DNA of 64,000 nt from contig JASANG010003005.1 of the NCBI GenBank assembly GCA_030248215.1, forward strand, positions 124,001-188,000, written 5' to 3'. The notes under the pieces were generated by a model that was not told the origin of the DNA, did no database searches, and saw nothing but the letters and a program-made list of their open reading frames with translations. Origin of the DNA: Enoplolaimus lenunculus. Taxonomy: Eukaryota; Nematoda; Enoplea; Enoplida; Thoracostomopsidae. The position numbers and the translations under genes are program-made. Below are positions 20,057-33,200 of this stretch, piece after piece (the first letter of the stretch is position 1; each line of letters opens with the position of its first letter).

Positions 20057-20130
20057 GACTGCGTGGCGCAGTGCTGTACTGTTCGCTTAAGGATCCTTAG
20101 GCTGAGAGTTCGATCCCCTCCGCGATCCCC
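20057..20130 (+). repeat. tRNA-Leu-like sequence (pseudogene or SINE head)
   Basis: The A box TGGCGCAGTGC, an anticodon-loop-like CTTAAGG, and the B box GAGAGTTCGATCCCC are in the order of a tRNA. The acceptor stem does not pair convincingly (GACTGCG against CCGCGATC), so a tRNA pseudogene or the head of a SINE is more likely than a working tRNA. Confidence 0.35.
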
Positions 20131-20748
20131 GCTCTGGAAGCTCACTCTGTCAGCTGTTTAATCATAACGCCTGAAGTTTTAGTTTCTGTCTAGACTGACA
20201 AGGCGATTTGTTTGACAAAATTTGAAGTAATATGCAGGAACAGGATTTTTTTGCGGTTTTGTGGCAAATTATTTATAAAATTGCTACTTCGAAATGAGAG
20301 TTTTGGCAATTAGTTTTGGCAATTAGTTCTGTTTTTTAATCAGTTTTTAAGTATAAATCTGAAGCGTTTTCTACAAATTTGACGGCGAAATTACTGAAAA
20401 TTTGTTTAAAATACTTTGGCTAGTTGGGTAAATAGTAACTGCAACAGTAGTTCGATGATGAAAATTGTTTCAAATGTCGGTTTCTGTTTCGGCAAGAAAT
20501 TCAATTGCTGTTCTTGTTCCAGCAAAAGTTAGTTCCTGTTAGCGTAGCAGAATAGGTTGGAATAAGTGTTTGCGATTTGTTATTTAGCCGAAAAAGTAAG
20601 GTCGCTTTGTGGGTTCTTTTTCTTGCTGTGCTCGAACGGCGGAAAACCCCAGGCGATGATGGGAAAACCTGGTTAATTGTGTATTCACAATCTTTATTAA
20701 GTTACAGTTACGCTCAAAAACTTGATAAACATGAACAGACCAGTGTTG
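20131..20748. other. Gene-free stretch
   Basis: Nothing supported. Some words (TGTTCTTGTTCCAGC, GTTCCTG) recall the CCGGAACAGGAACAGG words near 23640, possibly a decayed hAT-like element. Confidence 0.3.
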
Positions 20749-20932
20749 TGCCAGGGGCGTAACAGTATATATCTCAGCATATTCCTATTCGTAAGGCTAA
20801 GCCTAAACTTGAGCGTAAAATAAGTACGTATAATTAAGCCAAGCAAAGTAAAAATTATATCCTTAAATCCTAGCCACCTCTATTTTATAGTATCTAGGGA
20901 AAACTGAATGCCCTTAACAGTAACATGGACCA
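20749..20932 (+). mobile_element. TelA relic, copy 6 (degenerate)
   Basis: GGGGCGTAACAGTATAT at the left and AACAGTAACATGGACC at the right mark the ends. The telomere core has decayed to a few words (GTAAGGCTAAGCCTAAAC). The arm TCTATTTTATAG is still visible. It looks like an old copy. Confidence 0.65.
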
Positions 20933-20984
20933 AACAAATGTTGCAACGGCGTGTGATATTAAGCTTCTAGTATCAGATTTCAAT

Positions 20985-21060
20985 TAATTATCCTGCTTCG
21001 GCCGGATATTAGATCATCCGGCTCTGGCTTCGCCATTTTTTGGTATCCAATCGCACCTTA
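20985..21060. repeat. Fragment of a CCGGATAT hAT-like element
   Basis: Words GGCCGGATATTAGATCATCC and CGGCTCTGGCTTCG, ending AATCGCACCT, recur at about 24505-24560 in inverted form. Short remnant. Confidence 0.4.
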
Positions 21061-21190
21061 GGGATGTAAAAGGGTTTTCCCTAATATCGATTAGGCTTTA
21101 CCGCCCGACTATATGTTTTCTACAGTTTAAACTTAGAAAGAAACAAATTGTATTGTTTTCCTACAACCAACCATTCATATTAATATGGTT

Positions 21191-21209
21191 TTCTTTTTAG
21201 TTTTCTTAG
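21191..21209 (+). promoter_or_regulatory. Possible trans-splice acceptor of the phosphorylase mRNA
   Basis: TTCTTTTTAG and TTTTCTTAG lie 51 and 42 bp before the ATG at 21251. A pyrimidine-rich AG just upstream of the first coding exon, without an obvious upstream donor, is how nematode spliced-leader acceptors look. An ordinary 5'-UTR intron is equally possible. Confidence 0.3.
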
Positions 21210-21250
21210 ATAACCTGTATTCCTTTAATATATACGTATATTCAAGTAAC

Positions 21251-24200
21251 ATGTCATTGCTGACTGATTTCGACAAAAGAAAGCAAATTAGTGTTCGCGG
21301 TATTGCACAGGTAGACATATTTTGTAAAAAACATAGGTTTTCGGATGAGGGATGTGCGGTCTCGGTATCGCCAAGTTTCAGTATGTTGCAGGTCATGGAT
21401 TCGTTTTCTGAGTCTTGATAGGTTTCATATAGAGACCGAAGAAAAAAGAAGTTTCCATTTTTCTGCTTGACGTTCACAATAAACTGATGTCTATTGCATT
21501 GGTTGATTTTTAGATATGAATTTTTCGCTTTTTTATCAATCATTGTTATTATATTGCACCATAATTTTTAAAAAACTCGTTATATATTTCTGGTTTCCGC
21601 AAATCATAATATTTGTTTCCCTCAGTACGGTATATAAACTTAATAATAATGCTGTACGAAAATTTGTTTGTTTATACTTATCTTTTGAAAATAAATTCTT
21701 TTCAGTAGCGGTGTTTTACATACCAACCAACTGAATTGCAAACAAAACCACATGTTATGTAGTAGGACGACACATCAAAGTGTAATTAATTATGTTATTT
21801 TTGTGCCATTGTTCGCAAGTGCGGAATAAAATAAAAATTGAAATTTTGCGATGGTTTCTTAGCTTAATATTATTTATTGATCAGCATTTTTGTTCTGAGC
21901 TGAGCAGATATAATATTGTATTACGCTTAAACAAGGAAGAGATACGAAATTGCATTAAAAGCGTTCGTGGAATTCTCGGTCTCGATAGTTGGATCTCGGT
22001 TTCAGGGCTCGAGTTTTGACTGAGATAGCACATCCCTGTTTCAAATACTGTTCTGGTATATAATCCCTATTTTTGATAAGAAAACGGAAAATTCTGTTTC
22101 GTGAATTGCGTATTACTTCCCGAATTTCGCATTGGTTACTTATAATAACGCTATATTGTTTAATCATTAATCGTCTTCCTCTAAGCACATAATTGTAATT
22201 GTACTCAGTGCAGTTCTCAGCTTGGTTCGATTGTAAGTATGGTGGTGTATACTGCTGCGTGAACATGTGTTTTAGGTTGAAAATGTCTCGAACATTAAGA
22301 AGACTTTTAACCGCTACTTGCATTTTTCGCAAATTAAAGATCGTAATGTAGCTACCGCTCGTGATTATTATTATGCTTTGGCGGAAACAGTGAGGGACCA
22401 CCTAGTTTCACGCTGGATTCGAACGCAGCAACATTACTATGATAATGATCCAAAGGTTGGCTTCTGTTTTGTTTAGAAAGTATATAAAATATACCAACCA
22501 CTTACGTAGTATATGTTTGCAGTGCGTTGACTAGATATGTGCGTATGTATGTAGTTATAGCGATGTCTATTGACCATATTGAAAAAACTTTGCTAATATA
22601 TTACTGATCCTGATCTACAGTTACTCAATTAAGATTTGAATGTTTGGTAGCTCATTAAATTCGTTTAAAGAAGCGATGCTATCGACAGCTGTTGTTGAGA
22701 TAGCCATCATTGATTTCTATTGGTGTATACAATAAGATGCATTTTTGTATTTTATGATTTGCATCATTGGACTTTCTTGGTATTAAAGTTAGAAAGATTC
22801 GGGTACTCATATTTGTTACTGATGCTTGCTGTTGTTATCGATATGTGAGGCAACATTGTGTTGAACAAACGTGTTGAATGATGAACGTGCACTATGAATG
22901 TGTAACGTATGTATGCAACAATATAACGCGACGGTTTTATTTCTGCTGACAGAACTGGTTAATATTAAGCAGGATTTTACTCAAGTTAATTGAAAATTAA
23001 CGCCTTATGCGGATGTCAAAATGTGTTGATGTCCGACCAATCTGTCTTAAGATATTGTAGTTTAATATGAAGTGTTTTGATATTCGGACGGAGCTGTATA
23101 ATTGACAAATAATTGCATGTTTGAAAAACTTTATCTTCTGTAATTGTGTTGGGGTATAATTGTTTTCTGCGCAAAATGTGTATATAACCTAGTTCAATAC
23201 TGTCATCATCGGCTTTTGGCTCTAGTCACCTGATCAAACATCGTAAAGGTCTGAAACAAAACGTTCAAATACGTATGTTTTTTGAAAATTGCACTGTTTT
23301 AAATTCAAGTATTTGTTTTGTACGTGAAGGGTCATAATTGGCTTTATTTGTGGTTGGCGGTGTGCTAAACTTTTTGTCAGTTTTGCTATCTACGTTTTTT
23401 AAGTATATATATACATATTATGTATTTTATCGTTCCTAGTTATGCTGAAAAGACGTATGTAAATGCTTATGAATTTAAACAAGTCTTTGTAATCGTTGCT
23501 GTCAATAAAATTAAAAATTGTTAATACTGAAGACATACAGGTGTATATATAGCAGAAATACAGCAAATTATGTATAAACAGGGTTTCAGCTCGTACTAGA
23601 TTTTGCTCGCACAGAAACGGGAACATGAATTGTTTTTTTGCCGGAACAGGAACAGGAACTCGAATTAAAATATTTTTCAACGCCAAATTACTGTTTTAAT
23701 TTTTACTGAACTAGCTAAAATCATGCGTTAAGCGAGTTTTTTTCACGGTTTTTTCTTTGTTTTTATCATTTAACAAAATCAGTCATCAAAACGATTTGCT
23801 ACTGCGTAAACGAAATATACTGTGTTAGAGATTGCTAAAGGTTCTTTGAATCGATGCCATTGTGAACCCTAATTTTTTTCAGCCGTTGTGGTGTATCACG
23901 TTGCTTTGAATTTTTTATTACTTAGATATGCAAAGTTCTTCAGAAAGTTCAAATTTACATATGATTTAACGTAACATTCAATTCGGTTGTTAATCTGAGA
24001 CAGCATAATTTACTGGACTGGAACGCCAACATTTCGGCTAACACAGAGTCATGTTGATTACAGTTGTTAATCCGAGAGCGACTTATTTACTCAACTCGAG
24101 TCCTAACATTTTGGTTAACGCGAAGTTGCCAATGTTAAAACCTGTATTCGGTGTATTAATTGCATTTTAGTTTAACAGAAATCATCTTTTTTATTGTGTA

Positions 24201-27200
24201 TTGTATTTAGCGTGTTTACTACTTGTCACTCGAGTTTTTGATGGGTCGAACGTTGGCAAATACAATGACAAACCTTGGGATACAGGCAACGTGCGATGAA
24301 GCAATGTATCAGGTGTGTATAACGCTAGTTAACTTAAATGAATTTGTTGTTCAAAGCAGAGTTAATTTTTTCAAGATTCGGCGTGAGGTTTTTGGTGGGG
24401 TTTTTTTAATTTCAGTGGGTGTTTTCAAATACGTTCGATTACGTATGTATCATACGTATAATATACATGCTTATCAGAGTTTGACCGGATACCAATAACT
24501 GACGAAGCCACAGCAGGATAATCTAATATCCGGCCGGAGCTGTAGCCGGAGCCGGGTAATGAATTCAAATCTATACCTCGGTCTGATTCTTGGCAAGTCT
24601 CGGTATTTGGCAGGTTTGGGTTTCTTGAATCTCAGTGGTTTCTAGAAGTCGAGCATTCAGCAAATGTTGAATGACCTACGTATAAAAAGCAGAAGTTAAA
24701 TATTGTTGAAGCAAGTAATTTTTGGTGAATAAAATATCGCTAGGAATGTATGAATTTTCATAGTTTCGCAACAATTATTAGCAGAGATTCTGAAAACACA
24801 TAAAAACTGAAAAAACGAAAAAAAACTACGAAAAATGCATTAGAAATAATTTATTTTGAAAATTTAATTTTTTGGGTGATGACAAAACATTGATTGAGAC
24901 CAAGACCGAGACTGAGGCTTTTCATGGCCGGTCTCCGCTCATCCCTGGCTCGGATTAAGGCAATCATTTTTGGTTAGGCTCATGCTTAGTTATAAACCCA
25001 TTTTTTGCGGAAGTTTTGGCTTATGCTGAGATATATTATGCGCCCCTGAAATAACACTCGTCATCTATATCTGATTTTCTAGCGTTATTGTAACCCACTC
25101 AAGATTGTGAACGTATATGGTCACATGCAAACATTTACATTACATATGTGAAAGAATAAATATGTAGCAGTAAGTCAATTAGTTCGATGGTACTTAGCGT
25201 AAATACAAATGATGGTATAAATTTTTTAAAGTGTTCTAAAAATAATATCCGGCTAGTTAAAATACCGGAACTGGATGTCGATTTTTTACCGGAGCCGCAA
25301 TCGGATATCCGGTCGCACCCTGTACGTTTACATATACATATAAAACGTAGGCTCGGGAACAAGTCATAACTGCTGTATAAAGTGAACTAATGTCCTGTGT
25401 AAGCTGTTGGTGGTTTAACAATTATTGTAGTGCTTTTTTTAATTAATGAATATATTTTTGACTACCCGTTATACCCATCTCGCAGGCTGAAAACATGCTG
25501 ATAATTTTGCGGCAGGGACAGAGCTTACTCTTGATATTGTGAAATTAATGTTTTAAAAAAGGCCCTTTTCTGCATACAGTATATCATTCGCTAAGCCACT
25601 ATTTACCTACAAACCGCGTACGAGCAAAGTGACAATTATTAAACGTATCTTCTGCAGCACAAAATCTCCACAAGACATGAGAGTCTTTCGGAATCTAGCG
25701 TTAAGCTGTATATGAAAGTTGCGATGACAAAGGCCTCCCAGCACGCAACACAACAAGGTAGCAAAATATTACGCATATTTGTCTGAGTTTGAATTTGATT
25801 TAAGTTTCAGAATTCAGTAAAATTATGTTCTCAGAAAAACACTTGGAAGTCTTGGTTGTGTTTCTGGCGGGTTTTTTGAATGTCGCTGGGAGTTTGTGAA
25901 AAATCTGGGTGAAAACCCTCCATTTCACCCAAAAAACAATGGTTCAAAAAATTTGCACATTTGCCCGTTGTTATGGTGGGCCAACTCATGTCGTGTGGCA
26001 GATGGTGGCAGACTACGCCTGACGGCAATAAAATGTTCAAAAAGTATAGCGCCACCCTTAGGGTTGAGCAAGGCGCCGCGTGAGAAGTATAGCACAACCT
26101 TCAGTTTATAAGTTGTTGACCATTACACTCACTGCCAGAGTTATTTTTTGTTGTATTTGCGTTACACCCTGTACCTAATGTGCCTTCCTATATCGTAGTT
26201 TAGAAATATATTAAAATTCACGAGAAATTGCTGTAATAAAAAATTAAAAAACTTCGTACTTTTTTGAGTTTTTTACACGACAAACTGCCGTAGATGTCGA
26301 TGGTTTCATATTTTATGTCGTGATATAACGATATACGGAATGCTTTCGTAAAAATTATGATGGGTTGGTTTTGTCGTGTCTGGGACGCAGGTTTTTGCCG
26401 TCCCCACGTGGACCGAAGGGTGGGTTGTAAGCGCGGTACTGTTTAAAAGCATTTGGTCAGAACGGGATTTTTCATTTTACAGCTTGGTCTCGATATTGAA
26501 GAGCTTCAAGAAATTGAAGAAGACGCAGCACTTGGGAACGGTGGTCTAGGCCGACTTGCTGCATGTTTTTTGGATTCGATGGCAACGCTAGGAATGGCTG
26601 CTGTGGGCTACGGCTTAAGATACGAATACGGACTGTTTGCGCAAAGGATTCGCGATGGTTGGCAGGTTAGTGGTTGGGTTTTCGAGTTGAGATCACAACG
26701 TCTGTACGCCCTACATGACGTGAATATTAAGGTGCGACCAGATACCATAAAATACCGGACTAGAAGGCAGGAGTCGGATAGTAAAGTATCCGGCCAGAGC
26801 CGTGTGCCTGAGTATGCTATCAAATATTTCAATAAAAGTATATAAAATTTGGTCACGTAGCGGTTCATATTATTTATTGTTTTGTTTCTACTGTTGTTTT
26901 CGTATCAACTATGCTCCCTGACATGCTTAGTTCTTCCATATCGAACAAAAGTCGTGATATTCTATTTTTTGATCATAAATTATACTGTAATGCAGAATTA
27001 CTGGGGTTCGCTACTACGGGAATGAGATGGGCCTTCCCTTCTTCCAAAGCCTCTCTGTCAAGCCCGATTTGCCCCCGGTTTATGCCTTCCACTCGAAATT
27101 CTACTCCCCAGTTAAGTATTTTTAGCCTTGTAAAAATATAAACAGTAATTTTGGCGGTAAAAATTAACCCCTCATTATTTTCAGCCCGGTTTCCAACCAG

Positions 27201-30200
27201 TTCTCTCGATTAAAGCCCCGCCGCTCCGTCGAGAAGCGAATGCCCAGAGTTATGGCATAATTCACAGCGATAAATATCCGGTAACTTATAATACTGGAGC
27301 TAGAACTGGATTGTGGGTTTCTCAAATACGACATGATCATGAATTACTCCTATTACGCGTTGTTTATTTCTAGGTTGAAGAACCTGATAACTGGCTTCGC
27401 TATAGCAATCCTTATGAAAAAGCGCGTCCTGAATATATGTTACCGGTTAATTTCTACGGTTCGGTTTCGTACGGCGACAGCGGGAAAGCTACATGGAAGG
27501 ATACTCAAGTATAATGCTACATACATATGCTTAAATGATAGTCGAAAAATACCACTTGCAGGGTGCAGTCGGAATTCCGATTAGTATTCCGATTCAAAAC
27601 GAGTTCCGAGTCCGATTCCGATTGCACAATCAATCGGAGTTCGAATTTCTGCATTTTAATTTTAGGCCTACTTGTTGTGATATGTTGTATAAATATTCTG
27701 CATCATTTATCTATTAAATTGTTTTCGACATGCTAACTTCTCAATGATTGATTGTAGTTTAGCTTTACGGAGCCAAAAATCATTGCCAGTTTGTTCATGC
27801 GACGTCTTTGAGAATTATTGCCAGCCAAAAGTGTAAATACAAATTATCCACATAGCCGCAAATTTTGTAGTTCCGTTTCCGATTCCGGTATAAATTTGCT
27901 GTTCCGATTCCGGTATAATCCAGTTCCGCTTTGCACACTGACCACATGTGTTTTTTAAATGTCTTGTCTGTAATCAGTCTTAATATTTAAAACAGCGAGG
28001 TCTACACGGATAACAATATTTTTTGATATGACGCGAACTAATAGATTCAAGTGTATAAGTAAAGCAAGTGTATAAGTAAAGCGAAAATAACGGTCAAATT
28101 TTTTGAAAAATTATATTTAAACTACAAATGACTGATTAAATTAGCTTTCGTTAGCATCTAGCAATTGCTGTATAATTTGTTTACGAATTACGAAAATTTT
28201 GTTGCGTTCATCTCCGTTGTGTTTTCAGACTGTTTTTGCAATGCCGTATGATACACCGATTCCTGGATATCAGAACAATTACGTTAATACGCTTCGATTA
28301 TGGTCTGCAAAGGCATCAAATAATTTTGATTTACAATATTGTGAGTATTGCCTGTCTGGAGTAAAATTGTGTTAGTATAAAGCTTTCACTGCTGCCTGGT
28401 TACTAGCAATTAAGATACTGTGGTTACTAGCAATTAAGATACTGTGGTTACTAGCAATTAAGATACTGTGGTTATGCGCTTTCAAGGCTATACCGGAACT
28501 TTAAATGAAATTGTTTTGTTTGATAAAACAAACTCAGAATTATAGTTTTCGAATAGGTGTGTAAGGTTTAGCAAGTCTACGTTAATTTTTGTATCAATTT
28601 GGTCATCGTTCAAGACAACTTTTGCATGTATATTTGTTTTAAATGAATGTTACATAACAGTCACTATGTCTTTGATAAGTTACAGTATTGATAAGGTACT
28701 TATTTCTGGGTTTAATCATGTCTTTTTGTGTTTTAGTCAATGAAGGTGATTATATTCAAGCCGTTCTCGATCGAAATATGGCAGAAAATATAACAAGAGT
28801 ACTATACCCAAATGATAACGTAAGTCAGATCACGTTGATCAAAATTTGAAGTAAGTTTAGTTAGCATACGTAGCTATCATTATGCAAACGATGAAATGTA
28901 CTTGGGGTATAAAAGAAAACGGTTGTACCTTTATACATATAACTCGCTGGTAATAAAATTGATGTGAACAATGATTTAAAGCGCGCAGTGGGGCTCTATT
29001 TATTTTATCAACATTTTGATATTCGTTTCATATAGTACTGCCCTAATGAAAGCTCGAAGCTGTGGATCCTTAGAGTATAATATTTTATCCACGTAAAAGA
29101 AAATTATTCTGAATTTGGTAAACAAAAGTTATGTGCTTCACAAATTCTTGTACGCGTTGCTGTTATCAGATGTTCGAGGGTAAAGAGCTACGATTGAAGC
29201 AGGAATACTTTATGGTTGCTGCTACATTGACGGACATTGTGCGACGTTTCAAATCAGTTAAATACGGAGGCAAGTCACTGCCGCGAAAGGATTTGAAGTT
29301 ATTCCCAAATAAGGTGACGTGTGTAAAAGCTTTTTTCGGTATTTTTTGTCATGGCGTTTTCGAGATCAAATCAACTTTGAAACGAGGCATATCACCATCT
29401 GTGTAATGGTCAAGGAAAGTCGTATAAAAAGGAAGGCTTGTGTGAGGTCACCAGTGTTTCATAGTCCGTATTCATGGCTCAATCACATGTTTCAGTTATT
29501 AAATAAAAGCCAGAAATCAATGTCACAAAAAATTTACACTTTTACAGTTTTTCTAGGTAGCTATTCAACTCAATGATACACATCCCTCGATCGCTGTGCC
29601 TGAACTGATGCGAATACTGGTCGATATTGAAGGAATTCCGTGGGAAGAGGTATCTGCGTGTTTGTGAAGTTACCTAATACTCAAGTATTAATGTATTTTT
29701 AGCATGGTGGCACCGAGTCCACGATTTGACGGAATCCGAACAGATTGCCAAATTGCCGAATCGGAATGTTGTATGTTGCAAATTTCAGTTGTATTTATAG
29801 TTTGTTTCAGAATATCAAGGTAGTTTAATCGTTAATATATTTCGTGCCGGACGTCAATTTTGAGATTTGTGACCTGAAACAAATTTTTTTTATTAATATA
29901 TAACAAGTTAAATTTTTTATTGCTTAAAACTGAAAAAAACACATTGCCGAACATTATTGAATTCGGCTTTTTCGCAACCGAATCCCAATCCAAACCGCAA
30001 ATTTGTACCGAATCCGAATCTTAACCTTTGTTACCACCATAATTTTTCGTAGTAAAATTTTTACGTTAGAAGATTTAGAATTGCTTGGTGGCGGGTTTTG
30101 TTTCGGTGTATAGAGATACACGCAGTTATATATACTGCTAGTGCTAAGCTTGCATATCCGTGACTGTGTAACACACTGAGTAAGTTTCTGTGTTACTGAA

Positions 30201-33200
30201 AGCACTGACGATGGTCATTACGAGAGCGTACAACAAAGAAAATTCTGAAACTTTGCTAAATACTGAAAATTCGCAGCTTGTAATGAATATACAGTAATAA
30301 GTATCATCAGGAGACGAGTTGTCGTTTCTCGACATCGCGTTCCATCAGTTTCAAGTATGTGTATTGCTGTTTTAAGCGGTAAATATTGTGAGCTTTTATT
30401 ATTTCAGGCCTGGGATATAACGACCAAAACGTTTGCATACACAAATCATACTGTGCTGCCTGAAGCGTTGGAGCGATGGCCGGTTTCACTTCTGCAACAT
30501 CTATTACCACGGCATCTGGATATTATATACAAGATTAACCATCATTTTATGGAGGTAATCGACTTACCCCTCGAATTAAACGTACTACTGGTTTTAAAAT
30601 TAACACAAATTAGTCCTTGATTGTAAAGAAGTTGGTTTTGAATTTTACGCAAATTAGAACAAAACCTTAAATAGAAAATTGGTTTAAACCAGCATGTACT
30701 AAATGCCATGCTAGAGGTAAACGACTGGCCAATTCCAGTTGTTTAAATTTGTAGTATTAAAGCGCGTAAGTCAAAGAAAACATTCTGGTTTTTATAATCA
30801 AATTAATTTTCTGATTGCTTGTTTGGAACGGAACAGGCTGGCGTTAAATTTTACACAAGTTAAGCTAGCCAATAAATACAATTTGATTTTAACGAGCGAG
30901 TTTAACTCTATTGCGTTCAAATCAAAGATTATGCCAATTCTAAAGCTACCCAATTCACAGTCGATAGGTAAGCGGTAATTGTTTAAGAATGAGTTACAAA
31001 AGGATAAAGTATGTGTATAGGGGTTTACGAGATTAAATACTGATATAACGTGAGAATTATTATTATTAAATATCGTGGTATTATTTTACAGTTTATTGCT
31101 GATCGGTATCCTGGTGACTTTGACCGAATGCGTCGAATGTCATTGGTTGAAGAAGAAGGTGAAAAACGAATCAACATGGCTCATTTAGCAATTGTTGGTT
31201 CCCACGCGGTCAACGGAGTTGCCGCATTGCATACAGAAATCATAAAAAATACATTGTAAGTTTTAACACAAAACATGTCATATTTTTGTCATTTTTATAT
31301 AAGTTTTCAGTTAAACATAACAGCTGCTTCGTTTAATATTGGCTATGCTCGCACGACGGCTCATATTCTCCAATGCGTATAATATTTATTAGCCGTTAGC
31401 GATGTTAGCGTTAAGTTTTCAAACGGATAAACGCTCGGAGATGTGTATCTGAAACAGCTTTAGACTCTATTGTTCAAGAATCACGAATATTTGCGAGATT
31501 AATTATTGTTGAAAGTTTTGAATGTACAATTGAATTGAACTGCATTGGCGTGTTTATTTAATGTTATTTTATTTTCTTTTGCATAGGTTCAAAGATTTCT
31601 TCGAAATATGGCCTGAGAAATTTCAAAACAAAACCAATGGTATCACTCCTCGACGATGGCTACTTTTATCGAATCCTACACTTTCGGATATTATTGTTGA
31701 TGCAAGTTATCGCAAAAGTTTTTTTAAAAACTTTTTGATCATGTGACTTCGATTTTGTTGTTTAGCCAAAAAAATGAATTTTTGTGATATTTTGAAATTA
31801 TAAATTTCCTATTTTGTTCTGTCTTTGCGTTTACTCAGTACAGCTGGTTTTCAGCAGCCTTAAACGAAGGACATAATTTCTGTGAAATACATTAATTTCA
31901 TAAGTGATTGTAGAGAATTGGAGAAGGATGGATTACGGAGTTGTCGCAATTGGCTCAATTGAAAACCATGGTCAATGACAAAGGTTTGCTAGATGCGATA
32001 CATCGAGTTAAACAAGTACGTATTGTATTTCTTTGTTGTTTTTTTGTAGTTTAAACTTAAGTTTTTTCGTATAATTAGACTGTGTATGGTAATAAATATT
32101 TTGGTTTAGGTAATGTTAAACGGTGTTTTCTTGTTTGAAACTTAAGCCATATTCAGACGTGCAAGTTTTTGTTGTGAGAACTTGCAGCTGCAAATTGCAC
32201 GCAGAACTTGCATTTTTTCATCAGCCAATAAGATAGCGGCTGCAATAAATTCAGTGAACTTGTATGGTTATTTACACGTGAACTAAATTCGAAACTATGA
32301 TTTTTAATGAATTATTTTCTGCTGCAAGTTTTTTGAATTTGATTTTAGGCAAAACTTGCAAGTGCAAGTTGTAGCTGCAAGTTCTCACAGAAAAAACTTA
32401 CACGTCTGATTAGGGCTTAAGTGATTAGGGCTTAACTTGGGGCCAAAGCACTGTTTTATGAGATGCATAGAAAAAATGAATTTGAACTGTGGTGGTTAAC
32501 ATTGTTGATGGCAACGTTGAATTGGGAAGAGTAGGATGATGGCACCAGCTTGGCTCTTATGGGAGGCTCAGGTTGTATAGTGAAGTCCACGTTTAGATTA
32601 ACTAAGGGTAAAAAGACAAGCTGCAGTTTTCAATTTTCCCAAATATTTCGCATTCTTTGTCATCGTCAACAATAGGTAATGCACAATGCACAGTTTCGAC
32701 TTTACTACTTCAATTTGATAAGATAGGTAACGTTGTTTATTTTCATAATCTAAATATTGCTTTGCATACTTTTCAAGATTTACTATGATTTTAGGACAAT
32801 AAACAGCGGGTTGCTGAATGGTTGACCAAAGCGTACAATGTTAAAGTTAATCCAGGCAGCATGTTTGACGTTCAGGTTAGTTGATCGTGAGATTATTTGT
32901 CTGCTTTAAACATTTATTGTGCTACCGTGTTATAACGATGAAAGCGTAAAATATAAATCTAAACGAATTTTGCCAGTTGCAAGGACTTCGTATTATAAGT
33001 TTCCTTGTGAAGCTTGTTTGCTACCTTCATTAATTGATTATTATTGAATTGTGAATTCAATGCGTCGTAGAAAAATTTAGCTATAGGATGAATAGTTGAT
33101 TTGGTTTAATTATTATTGTGTTGCATTACTAGTCTTGTGAACTTCTAGGTGAAACGTATTCATGAATACAAAAGGCAGCTACTCAATTGTCTCCATATCA

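Noticed and set aside
31681-31746. Exon 12 of glycogen phosphorylase reading through to the stop at 31744
   Set aside because: This would add residues [14 protein letters not shown] absent from the family and end the protein early. The GC donor at 31702 gives the expected sequence.
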